NCBI RefSeq assembly: GCF_024539815.1
Contig: NZ_JAHHIU010000139.1
Span: 1-37,406, forward strand
DNA length: 37,406 bases
Direction of reading: 5' to 3'
Source of the DNA: Streptomyces hayashii
Lineage (GTDB): Bacteria; Actinomycetota; Actinomycetes; Streptomycetales; Streptomycetaceae
Shown: in pieces, positions 1 to 8,099 of the stretch
Layout of the letters: each line of letters opens with the position of its first letter
How positions within the stretch are numbered: position 1 is the stretch's first letter
The notes under the pieces: generated by a model
What the model saw: only the letters and a program-made list of their open reading frames with translations
Told to the model about the DNA's origin: nothing
The model's database searches: none
Made by a program: the position numbers and the translations under genes

Positions 1-16
1 GCCGTGCGTCGATCAT
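1..16 (-). CDS. 5' end of an off-window gene (possible ABC transporter ATPase)
   Basis: A minus-strand ATG at 16-14 is preceded at a normal distance by AGGGAGA (about 24-30). The only codons in the window read M-I-D-A-R and then run off the left edge. MI(D/E)AR is a common opening of ABC transporter ATP-binding subunits, but five residues cannot prove this. The palindrome at 127-150 lies about 110 bp upstream of the start and would sit in its promoter region. Confidence 0.4.
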
Positions 17-126
17 TCACGTTCTCCCTGTCGGGGTGCGGCGTCCACACCTTCGACGCCTCACCCGCAACGCTAAGCGCCGGTTCACCCCGATCCGGTG
101 GTACCGGGAGGCTCAACCGCGCCGTG

Positions 127-150
127 CGCGTAGTACCGCGGTACTACGCG
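127..150. promoter_or_regulatory. Perfect 24-bp palindrome, probable operator
   Basis: All 12 base pairs of the dyad match, with core GTAGTACCGCGGTACTAC and no loop. It ends one base before the stop codon of the M56 gene (152-154) and lies upstream of the gene that starts at 16. A loop-free dyad fits a dimeric regulator site better than a terminator. The regulator is unknown. Confidence 0.6.
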
Positions 151-151
151 T

Positions 152-1168
152 CTACCTGCGGTGACTCCGGTGTTCGCCGGCTCCGCCGTGGTGGCAGCAG
201 GCGTCCGGCCGCCGCGGAGAGTGGGCCGCCCTCGCCGCGCCCGGCACCTCGGCGTCCGCGGCGCACTGGGCCCGTTCCGCGCTCTCGACCAGGCTCTCGC
301 TGTCCGATGCGGCGTGGGCCAGGCTGGCGCAGCACAGAGTGAGCAGGAGGGCGCCCGCCGCAAAGGGCAGGGTGCGGCGCGGGGGTGGCGGGGCCAGCAG
401 GGCCTGCACTCGCTGGGGCACGGCCCCGCCGGTCGCGGCCAGAGTGGCGGTGCGTGGCAGGCCGGCAGAGGCGAGAGCCGCCCGACCGACGGCGCGGGCG
501 ACGACGGTACGACTGCCGATCCGGGCTGCGGCCTCCTCGTCGGCCCATCGCTCCAGGACAAAGCCACCGGCCTCCGCCAGCGGCCGCAGCAGCGGGTTGA
601 CGGCCGCCGTGAGTCGCCACACAGTCTGGAAGTGGTGGTGGCGGCCTCGGAGATGGGCCCGTTCGTGCGCCAGGAGGGCCTCGCGCTCCGAGTCGCCGAG
701 GCAGCGCAGCATCCCCCGGGACACCACGATCCGTCCGGGAGCGCCGGGCAGCGCGAACGCCTGCGGGGCTTCCTCGTCGAGTACCACCAGTTCGGTGTCT
801 TCGGGAGTCCGGCCGCATTCCCGCCGGGCCCACAGGACGTGGCGCCCCTGCCGTACGGCGGCCACCCCCAGGGACACGAGTCCCGCCGCCAGGGTCAGGG
901 CGCTGAGAGCTGCGACGGCCAGGGAGACGGGGTCCTGCGTACGCAGGACGGTCACCGACCAGTGGCCCTCCTCCGCGACCTCGGGGATCTGCGCGAACCC
1001 GGTGAACGCCAGCAGGGCCAGTGAGCCCAGCCAGCCGGCCGCCGTCACGAGCGCGGCACACGCCAGGGACCAGGCCGCGGGCCGAGGCGCCGGCCGGCGG
1101 GCCGCCCGGGGGGCGAGCACCGCGAGGACCACGGTGACCATGAACGGGATGTAGACGCTGATCGTCAC
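152..1168 (-). CDS. M56 family (BlaR1-like) membrane metallopeptidase
   Basis: A 338-residue integral membrane zinc protease. The sequence shows N-terminal hydrophobic segments (about 5-20, 30-55 and 80-105), then a cytosolic domain with the zinc motif HERAH at 168-172 and a downstream glutamate-rich helix (ERWADEEA), and a last hydrophobic stretch near 285-305. In the BlaR1/MecR1 family such proteases inactivate the partner BlaI repressor when induced; there is no penicillin-sensor domain here, as is usual for the short actinobacterial members. I chose the GTG at 1168 because it lies 4 bp after the stop of the blaI-like gene (1173), giving a two-gene operon. Substrate and inducer are unknown. 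Confidence 0.85.
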   Translation of the reverse strand: MTISVYIPFMVTVVLAVLAPRAARRPAPRPAAWSLACAALVTAAGWLGSLALLAFTGFAQIPEVAEEGHWSVTVLRTQDPVSLAVAALSALTLAAGLVSLGVAAVRQGRHVLWARRECGRTPEDTELVVLDEEAPQAFALPGAPGRIVVSRGMLRCLGDSEREALLAHERAHLRGRHHHFQTVWRLTAAVNPLLRPLAEAGGFVLERWADEEAAARIGSRTVVARAVGRAALASAGLPRTATLAATGGAVPQRVQALLAPPPPRRTLPFAAGALLLTLCCASLAHAASDSESLVESAERAQCAADAEVPGAARAAHSPRRPDACCHHGGAGEHRSHRR

Positions 1169-1172
1169 CGGC

Positions 1173-1592
1173 TCACGGCCCGTCGTCGCCGCGCCCGGCG
1201 TCCTGCTCACCCAGCAGACGGTGCAGCAACTGTTCCTCCTGCGGAGACAGTTCGGACACGAATCGAGTGAGCACCGCTTCCGGGTCCGAGCCGCGCTCCA
1301 GCAGACTGTGCATCCGGACGGCAGTGTCCGACGCCTCGTCCCGGACCGGCGCGTAGGCGTATCCGCGGCCCGCGGGATGCCGTACGAGCATGCCCTTGTC
1401 GTACAGGCGCGACAGGATCGTCAGCACCGTCGTGTAGGCGAGGTCTCCGGGCAGCCGCGCCTGGACCTGCCGCGCGGTCATCGGCTCGTCTACGGCCCAC
1501 AGGGCGGCGAGGACGCCGCTCTCCAGCTCCCCGCGCGCCCTTCTGCCGGTCGCCCTGCCGTTTTCGTCGCTCTTCCGGTCGCGCACCGTCAC
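1173..1592 (-). CDS. BlaI/MecI/CopY family transcriptional repressor
   Basis: A 139-residue winged-helix repressor. The N-terminal wHTH covers about 18-85, with the recognition region AYTTVLTILSRLYDKG, followed by the wing HPAGRGYAYAP. A C-terminal helical dimerisation part ends in SPQEEQLLHRLLGE. Length is normal for the family. It starts at a GTG (1592) with GGGAAGG just upstream; a second GTG six bases on is also possible. It is the first gene of a pair with the M56 protease. Its probable operators lie at 1631-1713, between it and the divergent glycosyltransferase, so it likely represses both directions until the M56 protease relieves it. It is the only intact BlaI in this window. Confidence 0.9.
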   Translation of the reverse strand: MTVRDRKSDENGRATGRRARGELESGVLAALWAVDEPMTARQVQARLPGDLAYTTVLTILSRLYDKGMLVRHPAGRGYAYAPVRDEASDTAVRMHSLLERGSDPEAVLTRFVSELSPQEEQLLHRLLGEQDAGRGDDGP

Positions 1593-1630
1593 CAGCCTTC
1601 CCGCATGGCACCCCAGCGTAGCGCCTGGGC

Positions 1631-1713
1631 TACTACGGCTTGTAGGACACCCGCGGGATCTCCACCAAAGGAGCTACTACATCTTGTACGAGCTGATCTA
1701 CTACATGTTGTAG
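1631..1713. promoter_or_regulatory. Three BlaI-type operator dyads in a divergent promoter region
   Basis: Three related dyads occur: TACTACGGCTTGTAG (1631-1645), TACTACATCTTGTA (1675-1688) and CTACTACATGTTGTAG (1698-1713). They carry the TACA/TGTA half-sites bound by BlaI/MecI repressors. The region separates the blaI-like gene (start 1592, minus) from the glycosyltransferase (start 1752, plus), so it should autoregulate the former and control the latter. Confidence 0.75.
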
Positions 1714-1751
1714 AGTTCGGCCGCCCATGCCACCCGCGGAGGTAAAAACCC

Positions 1752-3143
1752 ATGCCCCACCTCGGAAGTTCGGTGCATCTGCGCGCCCTTGCGGCCGCCG
1801 CCCTGCGCCCTGAGCCGGTGCCAGTCACGGCACAGGCCGAGCGCGTGGCGATCGTCTCGGCGAGCGTCGGCGCCGGCCACGACGGCGCCGCCGCCGAACT
1901 GGCCCGTCGGCTCACGGCCCACGGACTCGTCGTCGACCGGTTCGACCTGCTGGACCTGCTGCCCGCCCGGATCGGACGACTGGTCCGGGACGGCTACCAC
2001 CGGATGCTGGTCCAAGCCCCCTGGGCCTACCAGCGGGTCTACCGCAGCACCGAACTCGCCGGTGGAGGCGGGCCGTTGGCGAGGGCGCTGTTGCGGACCG
2101 CCGAGGAGCGCATGCTGCGCGCGCTGCACCCCGGCACCGGCGCGGTCATCTCCACCTATCCGGGAGCCAGCCGCGTCCTGGGCAGTCTGCGACTCCGGGG
2201 ACGGCTGGCCGTCCCCGTCCTGACCTATCTCACCGACTTCTCCGTGCACCCGCTGTGGGTGGCCGACGGCGTCGACGTCCACCTCGCCGCACACGCCGTA
2301 CCCGCGGCCCAGGCCCGGGCCGCCGGGGCGCGGGACATCCGGGTGTGCGGGCCGGTGGTCGATCCGCGGTTCCGTCCCGGCAGCGCGTGGGAGCGCAGCG
2401 CGGCCCGGGCCCGCTTCGGGCTGCCGGAGAACGCCGCTCTGGCACTGCTGGTCGCCGGCTCCTGGGGGGTCGGACCGGTCCGGCAGGTCGCCCTGGAGCT
2501 GCGCGACTGCGGTCTCGCCGTCCCCGTGGTCGTCTGCGGCCGCAACGAGGAACTGGCCGAGCAGCTGCGCGCGGACGGCATCGAACACGCCTACGGCTGG
2601 GTCGACGACATGCCCTCCCTGATGCACGCCGCCGACGTTCTGGTCCAGAACGCCGGCGGGCTCAGCTCCCTGGAGGCGTTCGCCGCCGGCCTGCCCGTCG
2701 CGAGCTACCGGTGCATACCGGGCCACGGTCTGACCAACGCCGCCGCTCTGGAGGAGGCCGGTGCGGCCATCTGGATCCGCGACCCTGCCCGCCTCGAAGC
2801 CGTGCTGTGCGACCTGATCGACGGCCCGCTCGGACTGCGCCAACGCGCGACCGGTCTCGCCCTCTTCGCTGCCGAACCCGACGACGGACCCGCCGCGGAG
2901 ACAATGCGCGTCCACCGCGCAGGGCTGCCGCCGCTGTCTTCCCGGCCCGCCGTGCGACGGCGCCGTCCGATGGCACGCCGGCTCGTCGCCACCACCGCCG
3001 TGGCCTGCGGGGTGTGGGCGTGTGCCGTCGGTACGGGGATCGCCACCGCATACGACGGCGCGGGCGTCATCCACGCCATCGGACACGGCCTCGACCTGGA
3101 CGACCTCCGTCCGGTCCACGCCCCCCGAGGCCACCACTCGTGA
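1752..3143 (+). CDS. MGDG-synthase-like glycosyltransferase (GT28/GT-B)
   Basis: A 463-residue protein of the monogalactosyldiacylglycerol synthase/MurG-like superfamily, expected to move a sugar from a nucleotide donor to a lipid acceptor at the inner membrane face. Residues 31-50 hold the N-terminal motif VAIVSASVGAGHDGAAAEL (GxGH type). The segment YLTDFSVHPLWV lies near 160, and the donor-binding stretch NAGGLSSLEAFAAGLP near 303. The C-terminal 60 residues include a hydrophobic helix that could anchor it. The ATG at 1752 has GGAGGT eight bases upstream. The stop overlaps the GTG of the next gene, so the two are translationally coupled. The promoter region carries BlaI-type dyads. The sugar and the acceptor cannot be told from sequence. 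Confidence 0.85.
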   Translation: MPHLGSSVHLRALAAAALRPEPVPVTAQAERVAIVSASVGAGHDGAAAELARRLTAHGLVVDRFDLLDLLPARIGRLVRDGYHRMLVQAPWAYQRVYRSTELAGGGGPLARALLRTAEERMLRALHPGTGAVISTYPGASRVLGSLRLRGRLAVPVLTYLTDFSVHPLWVADGVDVHLAAHAVPAAQARAAGARDIRVCGPVVDPRFRPGSAWERSAARARFGLPENAALALLVAGSWGVGPVRQVALELRDCGLAVPVVVCGRNEELAEQLRADGIEHAYGWVDDMPSLMHAADVLVQNAGGLSSLEAFAAGLPVASYRCIPGHGLTNAAALEEAGAAIWIRDPARLEAVLCDLIDGPLGLRQRATGLALFAAEPDDGPAAETMRVHRAGLPPLSSRPAVRRRRPMARRLVATTAVACGVWACAVGTGIATAYDGAGVIHAIGHGLDLDDLRPVHAPRGHHS

Positions 3144-3877
3144 GCGCCGCCCGGCTGGTCCGCACCGCCGCTCTCATCGCCCTGCCCGCCCTCGTCACCG
3201 CCCACGCCGCACCCGTCGTCTCCACGTTCGGGCCGCTGCGCAAGCGCGCCATGCCTCGTCTCTCGGGCCGGGGCCGCCCGGATCACATCGCCCTCACCTT
3301 CGACGACGGACCCGATCCGACGTCCACCCCGCTCTTCCTGCGCCTCCTGGCCGAGCGTCGTATCCGGGCGACGTTCTTCCTTCTGGGCAGCGAGGCCCAG
3401 CGCTCGCCCGGCCTGGTCCGCGAGATAGCCGCGGCCGGCCACGAGATCGGCGTCCACGGCTGGCTGCACCGCCCGCTACTGCTGCGCGGCCCACGCGCCA
3501 CATACGACGACTTCGCCCGCGCCCGTGACACCGTCGCCGACATCACGGAGCACCGGCCGACGCTCTTCCGGCCCCCGTACGGCGTGATGTCGACCGCAGC
3601 CCACTGGGCCGCCCACCGCCTCGCTCTCACCCCTGTGCTGTGGACCTCCTGGGGCCAGGACTGGACCGCACGCGCCACACCGGAGTCCGTCCACCGCACC
3701 GTCACATCCGACCTGAACGGCGGCGGCACCATCCTGCTCCACGACTCCGACTGCACCTCTGCCCCGGGCGCCTGGCGCTCAGCCCTGGGCGCGCTTCCCC
3801 ATATCCTCGACACCTGCGAGCAACGGGGCTACGAGGTCGGCCGGCTGCGCGACCACGGACGGGCTCACCCGGCCTGA
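3140..3877 (+). CDS. Polysaccharide deacetylase (NodB homology domain, CE4)
   Basis: A 245-residue protein with an N-terminal hydrophobic signal or anchor (about 7-27) and a CE4 domain. Visible motifs are TFDDG at 53-57 (catalytic Asp and metal Asp), HGWLH at 106-110 in place of the usual H(S/T)xxH, RPPYG at 144-148, WGQDW with Asp174, and LLHD with His201. Such enzymes remove N-acetyl groups from GlcNAc-containing glycans outside the membrane. The GTG at 3140 overlaps the previous stop (GTGA), which fixes the start within a longer open frame. The pairing with a lipid glycosyltransferase suggests a shared glycolipid or envelope glycan substrate; this is inference. Confidence 0.85.
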   Translation: MSAARLVRTAALIALPALVTAHAAPVVSTFGPLRKRAMPRLSGRGRPDHIALTFDDGPDPTSTPLFLRLLAERRIRATFFLLGSEAQRSPGLVREIAAAGHEIGVHGWLHRPLLLRGPRATYDDFARARDTVADITEHRPTLFRPPYGVMSTAAHWAAHRLALTPVLWTSWGQDWTARATPESVHRTVTSDLNGGGTILLHDSDCTSAPGAWRSALGALPHILDTCEQRGYEVGRLRDHGRAHPA

Positions 3878-4065
3878 CGTATCGAGACCCGGATCCTCCG
3901 CCGATCGCCCCTCGTCAGATCGCGGTCCGGCCCGCCATCGCCATGACCCGCACCTTCGGCGGTTTCGAACACGGCATGAAGCTGACCAACGCGCCGGAGA
4001 TCGTGCGCCCACTGCAGGAACATCACCGCGAAGTCCCCAGGGCCGCGCCAGGAGGCGACGTCCAC
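3865..4065 (-). other. Weak small open frame in a convergent gap; no clear gene
   Basis: Between the deacetylase stop (3877) and the flippase-like gene stop (4096) is a 66-codon minus-strand frame with a GTG start, opening MDVASWRGPGDFAVMFLQWAHDL. The first half looks mildly protein-like; the rest is Arg/Asp-rich. No ribosome binding site is clear and I know no matching family. It may be a remnant or chance. Confidence 0.2.
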
Positions 4066-4095
4066 ACTGCGAACCCCCGCGGTGTCGCGTAGCGA

Positions 4096-5049
4096 TCACA
4101 GGAGGGAGCGGCGGGCCAACACCGCGAGCACCAGCAGGCCGGGGATCAGCGGCAGCCAGGCTGTCAGCATGCGGTAGCCGAAGACCGCCGACAGGGCCGC
4201 GTCTGCGGGGGTCCCGGCCGCGGTGAGCGTCAGCACGAGCGCGGCGTCCAGTGAGCCCAGACCGCCCGGGGTGGGCAGGAGTACGGCGGCGCCGCTGGCG
4301 AGGAGGTACGCCAGGAGGACGTGGCCGGGGGGCACGGGCACGTCCAGTGCCCGGACCATGGCGATCAGCACGCCGGCGTGCAGCAGGGCGAAGCCGAGGG
4401 AGCCGCCCCACAGGGCGCATGCCCTGGCCCTTTGGCCGTGCACTGCCCGCACGTCGGCGAGGACCTGGCCGGCCGCGCGCCCCACGCCGCGGCGCGCCGG
4501 CCGGCTCAGGGCCACGGCGGTGGCGGCCACGGCGACGCAGCCGGCCACCGAGAACATGACGCAGGCGCGTGGGAGGCCCGGCGAAAGGCGCGGGATCCGG
4601 GGCGAGGCCAGGAGCAGCACGACGGCAAGTGCGAAGCGGACCAGAGCGCCGACGGCGGCCTTGACCGCGAGCGCGGTCGCCGACCGGGCGGTGGACAGCC
4701 CGCAGCGGGTGAGGAACCGAAGGTTGACCGCGCTCGCGCCGACCCCGGCGGGCAGCAGGTGATTGGCCGCGCACGCCGCGAATTGTGCCGCCACGAGCTG
4801 CCCGGCAGGCAGCCGCTCGGCCACCGCTCCCTGCTGGGCGACGGCCGCGCACACCCACGTCCCGAGAGCGGCCGCACCGGCCGCCAGCAGCCAGGCGCGA
4901 TCGGCGACCGCAAGCCGGTCGGCGCTGGCGTCCACCGCGTGCCGATGTGCGGCGAGCACCCAGACCGCCGCCGCCGCCACGACTGCGGTGAAGGCGAGCT
5001 GCCAGGACCGACGCAGGCCGACGTACAGCGGAACGCCGGTGGCGTTCAC
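4096..5049 (-). CDS. Flippase-like membrane protein (LPG synthase TM-domain family, UPF0104)
   Basis: A 317-residue protein made almost wholly of hydrophobic segments, about seven to eight. It has the family's typical features: a helix with NHLLPAGVGASAVNLRFL (about 95-112), and near the C-terminus LPTPGGLGSLDAALVLTL followed by YRMLTAWLPLIPG. This is the membrane part of the family that includes the MprF flippase half; there is no synthase domain. The GTG at 5049 overlaps the stop of the upstream GT-C gene (GTGA), so the two form an operon. It probably flips or exports a lipid-linked product, perhaps one decorated by its partner. Confidence 0.75.
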   Translation of the reverse strand: MNATGVPLYVGLRRSWQLAFTAVVAAAAVWVLAAHRHAVDASADRLAVADRAWLLAAGAAALGTWVCAAVAQQGAVAERLPAGQLVAAQFAACAANHLLPAGVGASAVNLRFLTRCGLSTARSATALAVKAAVGALVRFALAVVLLLASPRIPRLSPGLPRACVMFSVAGCVAVAATAVALSRPARRGVGRAAGQVLADVRAVHGQRARACALWGGSLGFALLHAGVLIAMVRALDVPVPPGHVLLAYLLASGAAVLLPTPGGLGSLDAALVLTLTAAGTPADAALSAVFGYRMLTAWLPLIPGLLVLAVLARRSLL

Positions 5050-6578
5050 TTCCGCCCTCCCGGCGTCACGCCGGGTGCTACGTACACGCGCAGGCCGGCC
5101 ACCTGGTGCGGGGTCCAGGAACGGGCATATCCAGGGGGGCTGCCGCCCGGTGCCACGAGGGTGGCGACGGGCAGCCGGTGGGCGGTCTGACGGATGGCGG
5201 CAGCCGTGATGTTGGCGTCGTGGCCGCCGGTCGCCGCGGACGAGCAGCCTGCGTAGTGGGCGATCGGGACGTAGTCCCCTCCCGTCACCAGGCAAGGCGG
5301 TTGGACGCCCAGTCGGTGCAGCCCGGCGGCGACGGCCGCCCACTGACGATGGGCAGCGGTGGTGCGCCGCACGGTGTGCTCCAGCACCCCGATCTGCACG
5401 GCCAGGTGACCGACCAGAGCGAGGGCCAGCAGCACCAGAGTCAGCGGCCGGCGGATCCGACCGGGGACCCGGGCCAGGCGCACCGAAAGATCGGCGACCG
5501 GAGGAGCGAGCAGCGCATATGCGGGCAGCAGGAAGCGGGGTGCCGCATAGCCGATCATGAAGAGATACGGGAAGGCCGCCGAGGCGGCGCAGGCCAGCGG
5601 TACGAGCGTGGCGGCGGGGCGGCGGGCGCGGACGGCGACCACGCCCGCGAGGGCGGCAAGCAGTGGCAGAACGCACCACCACGTTGTTTCCAGGACCGGG
5701 GGCGCGGCACTGGTGCAGGGGCGGCACAACGTACGTCCGCCCAGAGCGCGCAGTTGGTCTCCGACGGCGATGTTCCAGCCGAGTCCGCCCTGGATGCGGG
5801 ACGCGTCGGACAGGCGTTGCGCCAGACCGCCGTAGGAGACGTAAGCCTCGATCACCCACTCGGCCGCCCCGGCGAGCAGGCCGCCGACCAGCGCGCCCAG
5901 CAGCGCGAGGCGCCGCCACCGCCGTACACACACCAGCAGGACGAGAAGGGGCAAGGTCGCCCAGACCGCGTCCGTGGGGCGCATCCAGGCCATCAGGGCC
6001 GCGCTCAGGCCCACGCCCCACAACAAAGCCGGGCGGTCGAAGCGGTTCGCCTGAGCGCGCAGGAAGCAGCCCGTGCCGGCCAGGGCGCCGACGGCGACCC
6101 AGTAGTTGGGCATGGCCTGAGGAGCGTAGAACAGCGTCACCCACAAGGTGGCGAACAGGACGCCCGCGCTCGCGAGCACCCGGACGGGGAAAACCCCCCG
6201 CCATGCGCGAAGCGCAAGGAACAGGGCGAGGCCGGACAGGACGGCCAGGTAGATCCGCAGCACCGCGGTCGACGACGTCCAGGCGGCGACCGGCGCCACC
6301 AGCAGCGGAACGCCACGGGCACGCGGAGCGCTGAAGAATGCGGCCGGCGCGTGGGAGGCAACCTGGCTGACATAGACCGACTCGTCCCAACCGAGTCCCA
6401 TTCCCGGTCGTACAAGAAGGAGTTGGGCCAGAGTGAAGGCGCCGGCCACGACCGCGAGCGCCACCTCGTCACGGGATCGAGGGGCGAAGCGAGCGGCCGC
6501 GGGCGGGCCGGGCCTGCGCGGGCCGGTCGACGTGACCGACACGCTGTCCGCAGCCTGCGGGCCGTTTCTCATCACCAT
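5046..6578 (-). CDS. GT-C fold integral membrane glycosyltransferase
   Basis: A 510-residue polytopic membrane protein with about ten or more hydrophobic segments. The first extracytoplasmic loop has GWDESVYVSQVA (near 63), the acidic D/E motif between TM1 and TM2 expected of GT39/ArnT-like enzymes that use polyprenyl-phosphate sugars. The C-terminal 110 residues form a soluble extracytoplasmic domain. The start MVMRNG at 6578 follows TAGGAG. The gene begins only 14 bp from the divergent blaI remnant, so its promoter must lie inside that remnant. It is coupled to the flippase-like gene. The acceptor is unknown. Confidence 0.75.
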   Translation of the reverse strand: MVMRNGPQAADSVSVTSTGPRRPGPPAAARFAPRSRDEVALAVVAGAFTLAQLLLVRPGMGLGWDESVYVSQVASHAPAAFFSAPRARGVPLLVAPVAAWTSSTAVLRIYLAVLSGLALFLALRAWRGVFPVRVLASAGVLFATLWVTLFYAPQAMPNYWVAVGALAGTGCFLRAQANRFDRPALLWGVGLSAALMAWMRPTDAVWATLPLLVLLVCVRRWRRLALLGALVGGLLAGAAEWVIEAYVSYGGLAQRLSDASRIQGGLGWNIAVGDQLRALGGRTLCRPCTSAAPPVLETTWWCVLPLLAALAGVVAVRARRPAATLVPLACAASAAFPYLFMIGYAAPRFLLPAYALLAPPVADLSVRLARVPGRIRRPLTLVLLALALVGHLAVQIGVLEHTVRRTTAAHRQWAAVAAGLHRLGVQPPCLVTGGDYVPIAHYAGCSSAATGGHDANITAAAIRQTAHRLPVATLVAPGGSPPGYARSWTPHQVAGLRVYVAPGVTPGGRK

Positions 6579-6592
6579 CCCTTACTCCTACC

Positions 6593-6823
6593 GTGCACAC
6601 GATCTTCCAGCGCCTGTACGGCAAGGGGCTCACCCTGCGGGACGCGGACGGTCGGCGCGGCGCGTACCGGCCCACGAAGAACGACGCCGAGCTGACCGCC
6701 GAGGCCGTGCACGAGGCCCTCGACCGGGGCCTGGACCCCATTGCCGCACTGCAGCAGTTCGTCACCGGGCTGAGCCAGGAGGAGGAGCGGGCGCTGAGCG
6801 CCCTGCTGGGCGGCGAGCGATGA
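6593..6823 (+). pseudogene. blaI remnant lacking the N-terminal DNA-binding half
   Basis: The 76 codons match the second half of the intact BlaI at 1173-1592. IFQRLYGKGLTLRDADGRRGAYRP aligns with LSRLYDKGMLVRHPAGRGYAYAP, and the C-terminus LSQEEERALSALLGGE with LSPQEEQLLHRLLGEQ. The first about 50 residues, with most of the helix-turn-helix, are gone; the sequence instead abuts the GT-C gene start (6578). Its stop overlaps the ATG of the following M56 remnant (ATGA), so the original operon junction is preserved. Confidence 0.85.
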
Positions 6824-6998
6824 GGGTCGACGTCTACACACCGTTCCTGCTGTCCCTGCTGCTCGCCGGGGTCAGCCCGCGGGTCGGCCGGCGGGTGGCA
6901 CCGGCGCTGGCCGTCCGCGTCCTGGCCGGCGCCGCCCTCGTCAGCGCGGCGGCGACCGCGTGGTCCCTGCTCCTGCCGGCCGCCACCCTCGTCAGTGC
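6820..6998 (+). pseudogene. M56 peptidase remnant, N-terminal about 55 residues only
   Basis: The frame begins MRVDVYTPFLLSLLLAGVSP, alignable with the start of the intact M56 (MTISVYIPFMVTVVLAVLAP), and continues as a membrane segment to about 6998. It then reads into the complement of another M56 gene. No HExxH domain remains. The 3' boundary is estimated from where similarity stops. Confidence 0.75.
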
Positions 6999-6999
6999 C

Positions 7000-7076
7000 G
7001 CTTGGTCGAGGGTTCGGCGGGCCAGGGCCAGGGCGACGAAGGGCAGCAGCAGCGGGACGAACAGCAGGACGGTCAC
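7000..7076 (-). pseudogene. Second M56 remnant, opposite strand, first about 25 residues
   Basis: A GTG at 7076 overlaps the stop of the upstream blaI-like gene (GTGA). The frame reads VTVLLFVPLLLPFVALALAR, a typical M56 N-terminus, then loses similarity near 7000, where the oppositely oriented M56 remnant begins. The two truncated proteases are joined head to head. Confidence 0.7.
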
Positions 7077-7291
7077 CGTTCGTCCCCTTCGAGCAGGCGT
7101 CGCAGATGCGGCTCGTCGCCGGAGCCGAGCTGGGCGACGAAGCGGGCCAGGACCGTCTCGCGGTCGGTGTCCCGGTCGAGTTCGCTCTGCACCCGTCCCG
7201 GCGTGAGCGGGGCCCCAGCAGCCCACAGCGTGGCCATGACGGCGGCTTCGAGCTCGCCGGCCGGCCGCCTCTCGTCCCTCGCGCCGGTCAT
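7073..7291 (-). pseudogene. blaI-like gene with an in-frame internal deletion
   Basis: The 72-codon frame keeps the N-terminal helices (RPAGELEAAVMATLWAAGAP, aligning with the intact BlaI) and then jumps after VQSELDRD directly to the C-terminal part (RETVLARFVAQLGSGDEPHLRRLLE). About 45 residues are missing, including the YTTVxTIL recognition helix and the wing. It therefore cannot bind DNA in the normal way, although the frame stays open. The ATG at 7291 follows GAGGAA. It could still form dimers with an intact BlaI; that is speculation. Confidence 0.75.
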
Positions 7292-7315
7292 GGGAAGGTT
7301 CCTCACTCCGCCATC

Positions 7316-7350
7316 GTCTACAGTTCAGTAGACCGTCTACAGGATTGTAG
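7316..7350. promoter_or_regulatory. Two BlaI-type operator dyads upstream of the DedA operon
   Basis: GTCTAC-agttca-GTAGAC (7316-7333) and CTACA-ggat-TGTAG (7337-7350) are perfect inverted repeats carrying TAC/GTA or TACA/TGTA half-sites. They lie between the damaged minus-strand blaI (start 7291) and DedA (start 7419). Since both nearby blaI copies are broken, the intact BlaI at 1173-1592 is the obvious candidate to act here. Confidence 0.65.
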
Positions 7351-7418
7351 TCAGATGTCGGGTGCCACTGTTCCGCCACACCCGACCGGTCCGGAAGAAG
7401 GATGAAGGGCTCCCGACG

Positions 7419-8099
7419 ATGACCACAGCCATGCACCTGTCGTCGCAGCTCGCCGTCAATGTGCTGGATGCCCGGTCGCTGCTGTCCGCCTTCGGCGTGC
7501 TGGGCGTGGGCGTGGTGCTGTTCGCCGAGACCGGCCTGCTGATCGGCTTCTTCCTGCCGGGCGACTCGCTGCTGTTCACGGCCGGTCTGCTGTGCACGGG
7601 CGCCGACGACCGCGGCCTGAAGCTGTCGCTCGGCCCGCTGCTGGTGGCCGCGGCGGTGGGGGCGCTGGCGGGCGCGCAGTGCGGATACCTCCTGGGCCGA
7701 AGAGCAGGCGGCGCCCTGCTCGCCCGCAGCCGCTCGGCCCGCCTGCGCGAAGGGGCGGAGCGCGCGGAGGCGCTGCTGGAGCGCTATGGATACGCGAAGG
7801 CGATCGTGCTGGCCCGTTTCGTTCCGGTGGTGCGCACGGTCCTGAACCCGATGGCCGGAGCCCTGCGCGTGCCGGTGCGGACGTTCACCCTCTGGCAGCT
7901 GGCCGGCGGGCTGGTGTGGAGCCTGGGTCTCACCCTGGCGGGCTACGCGCTGGGGTCCTCCGTGCCGAACGTGGACCGCTATCTGCTGCCGATGGTCGCG
8001 GTGATCGTGGCCCTGTCTCTGATTCCGCTCGCCTCCGAGATGTACCGCTCACGCCGGGACACGAAGGCGAAGGCGCAGGCCAAGGAGGCACGCGGATGA
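7419..8099 (+). CDS. DedA family membrane protein
   Basis: A 226-residue protein of the DedA/SNARE-associated/VTT family. Members flip phosphatidylethanolamine or undecaprenyl phosphate across the membrane. Visible are the re-entrant motif FAETGLLIGFFLPGDSLL (35-52, with the conserved Glu37), the second motif ARFVPVVRTVLNPMAG (122-137) and further membrane helices; the C-terminus is Lys/Arg-rich. I chose the ATG at 7419, with GAAGGG nine bases upstream, over an upstream GTG at 7362. Its stop overlaps the next start (ATGA). It heads a five-gene operon with two PAP2 proteins and a two-component system. Confidence 0.85.
   Translation: MTTAMHLSSQLAVNVLDARSLLSAFGVLGVGVVLFAETGLLIGFFLPGDSLLFTAGLLCTGADDRGLKLSLGPLLVAAAVGALAGAQCGYLLGRRAGGALLARSRSARLREGAERAEALLERYGYAKAIVLARFVPVVRTVLNPMAGALRVPVRTFTLWQLAGGLVWSLGLTLAGYALGSSVPNVDRYLLPMVAVIVALSLIPLASEMYRSRRDTKAKAQAKEARG

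Noticed and set aside
2255..3139. N-terminal extension of the deacetylase frame
   Set aside because: It is a basic shadow of the glycosyltransferase gene. The GTG at 3140 with the GTGA overlap is the sensible start.
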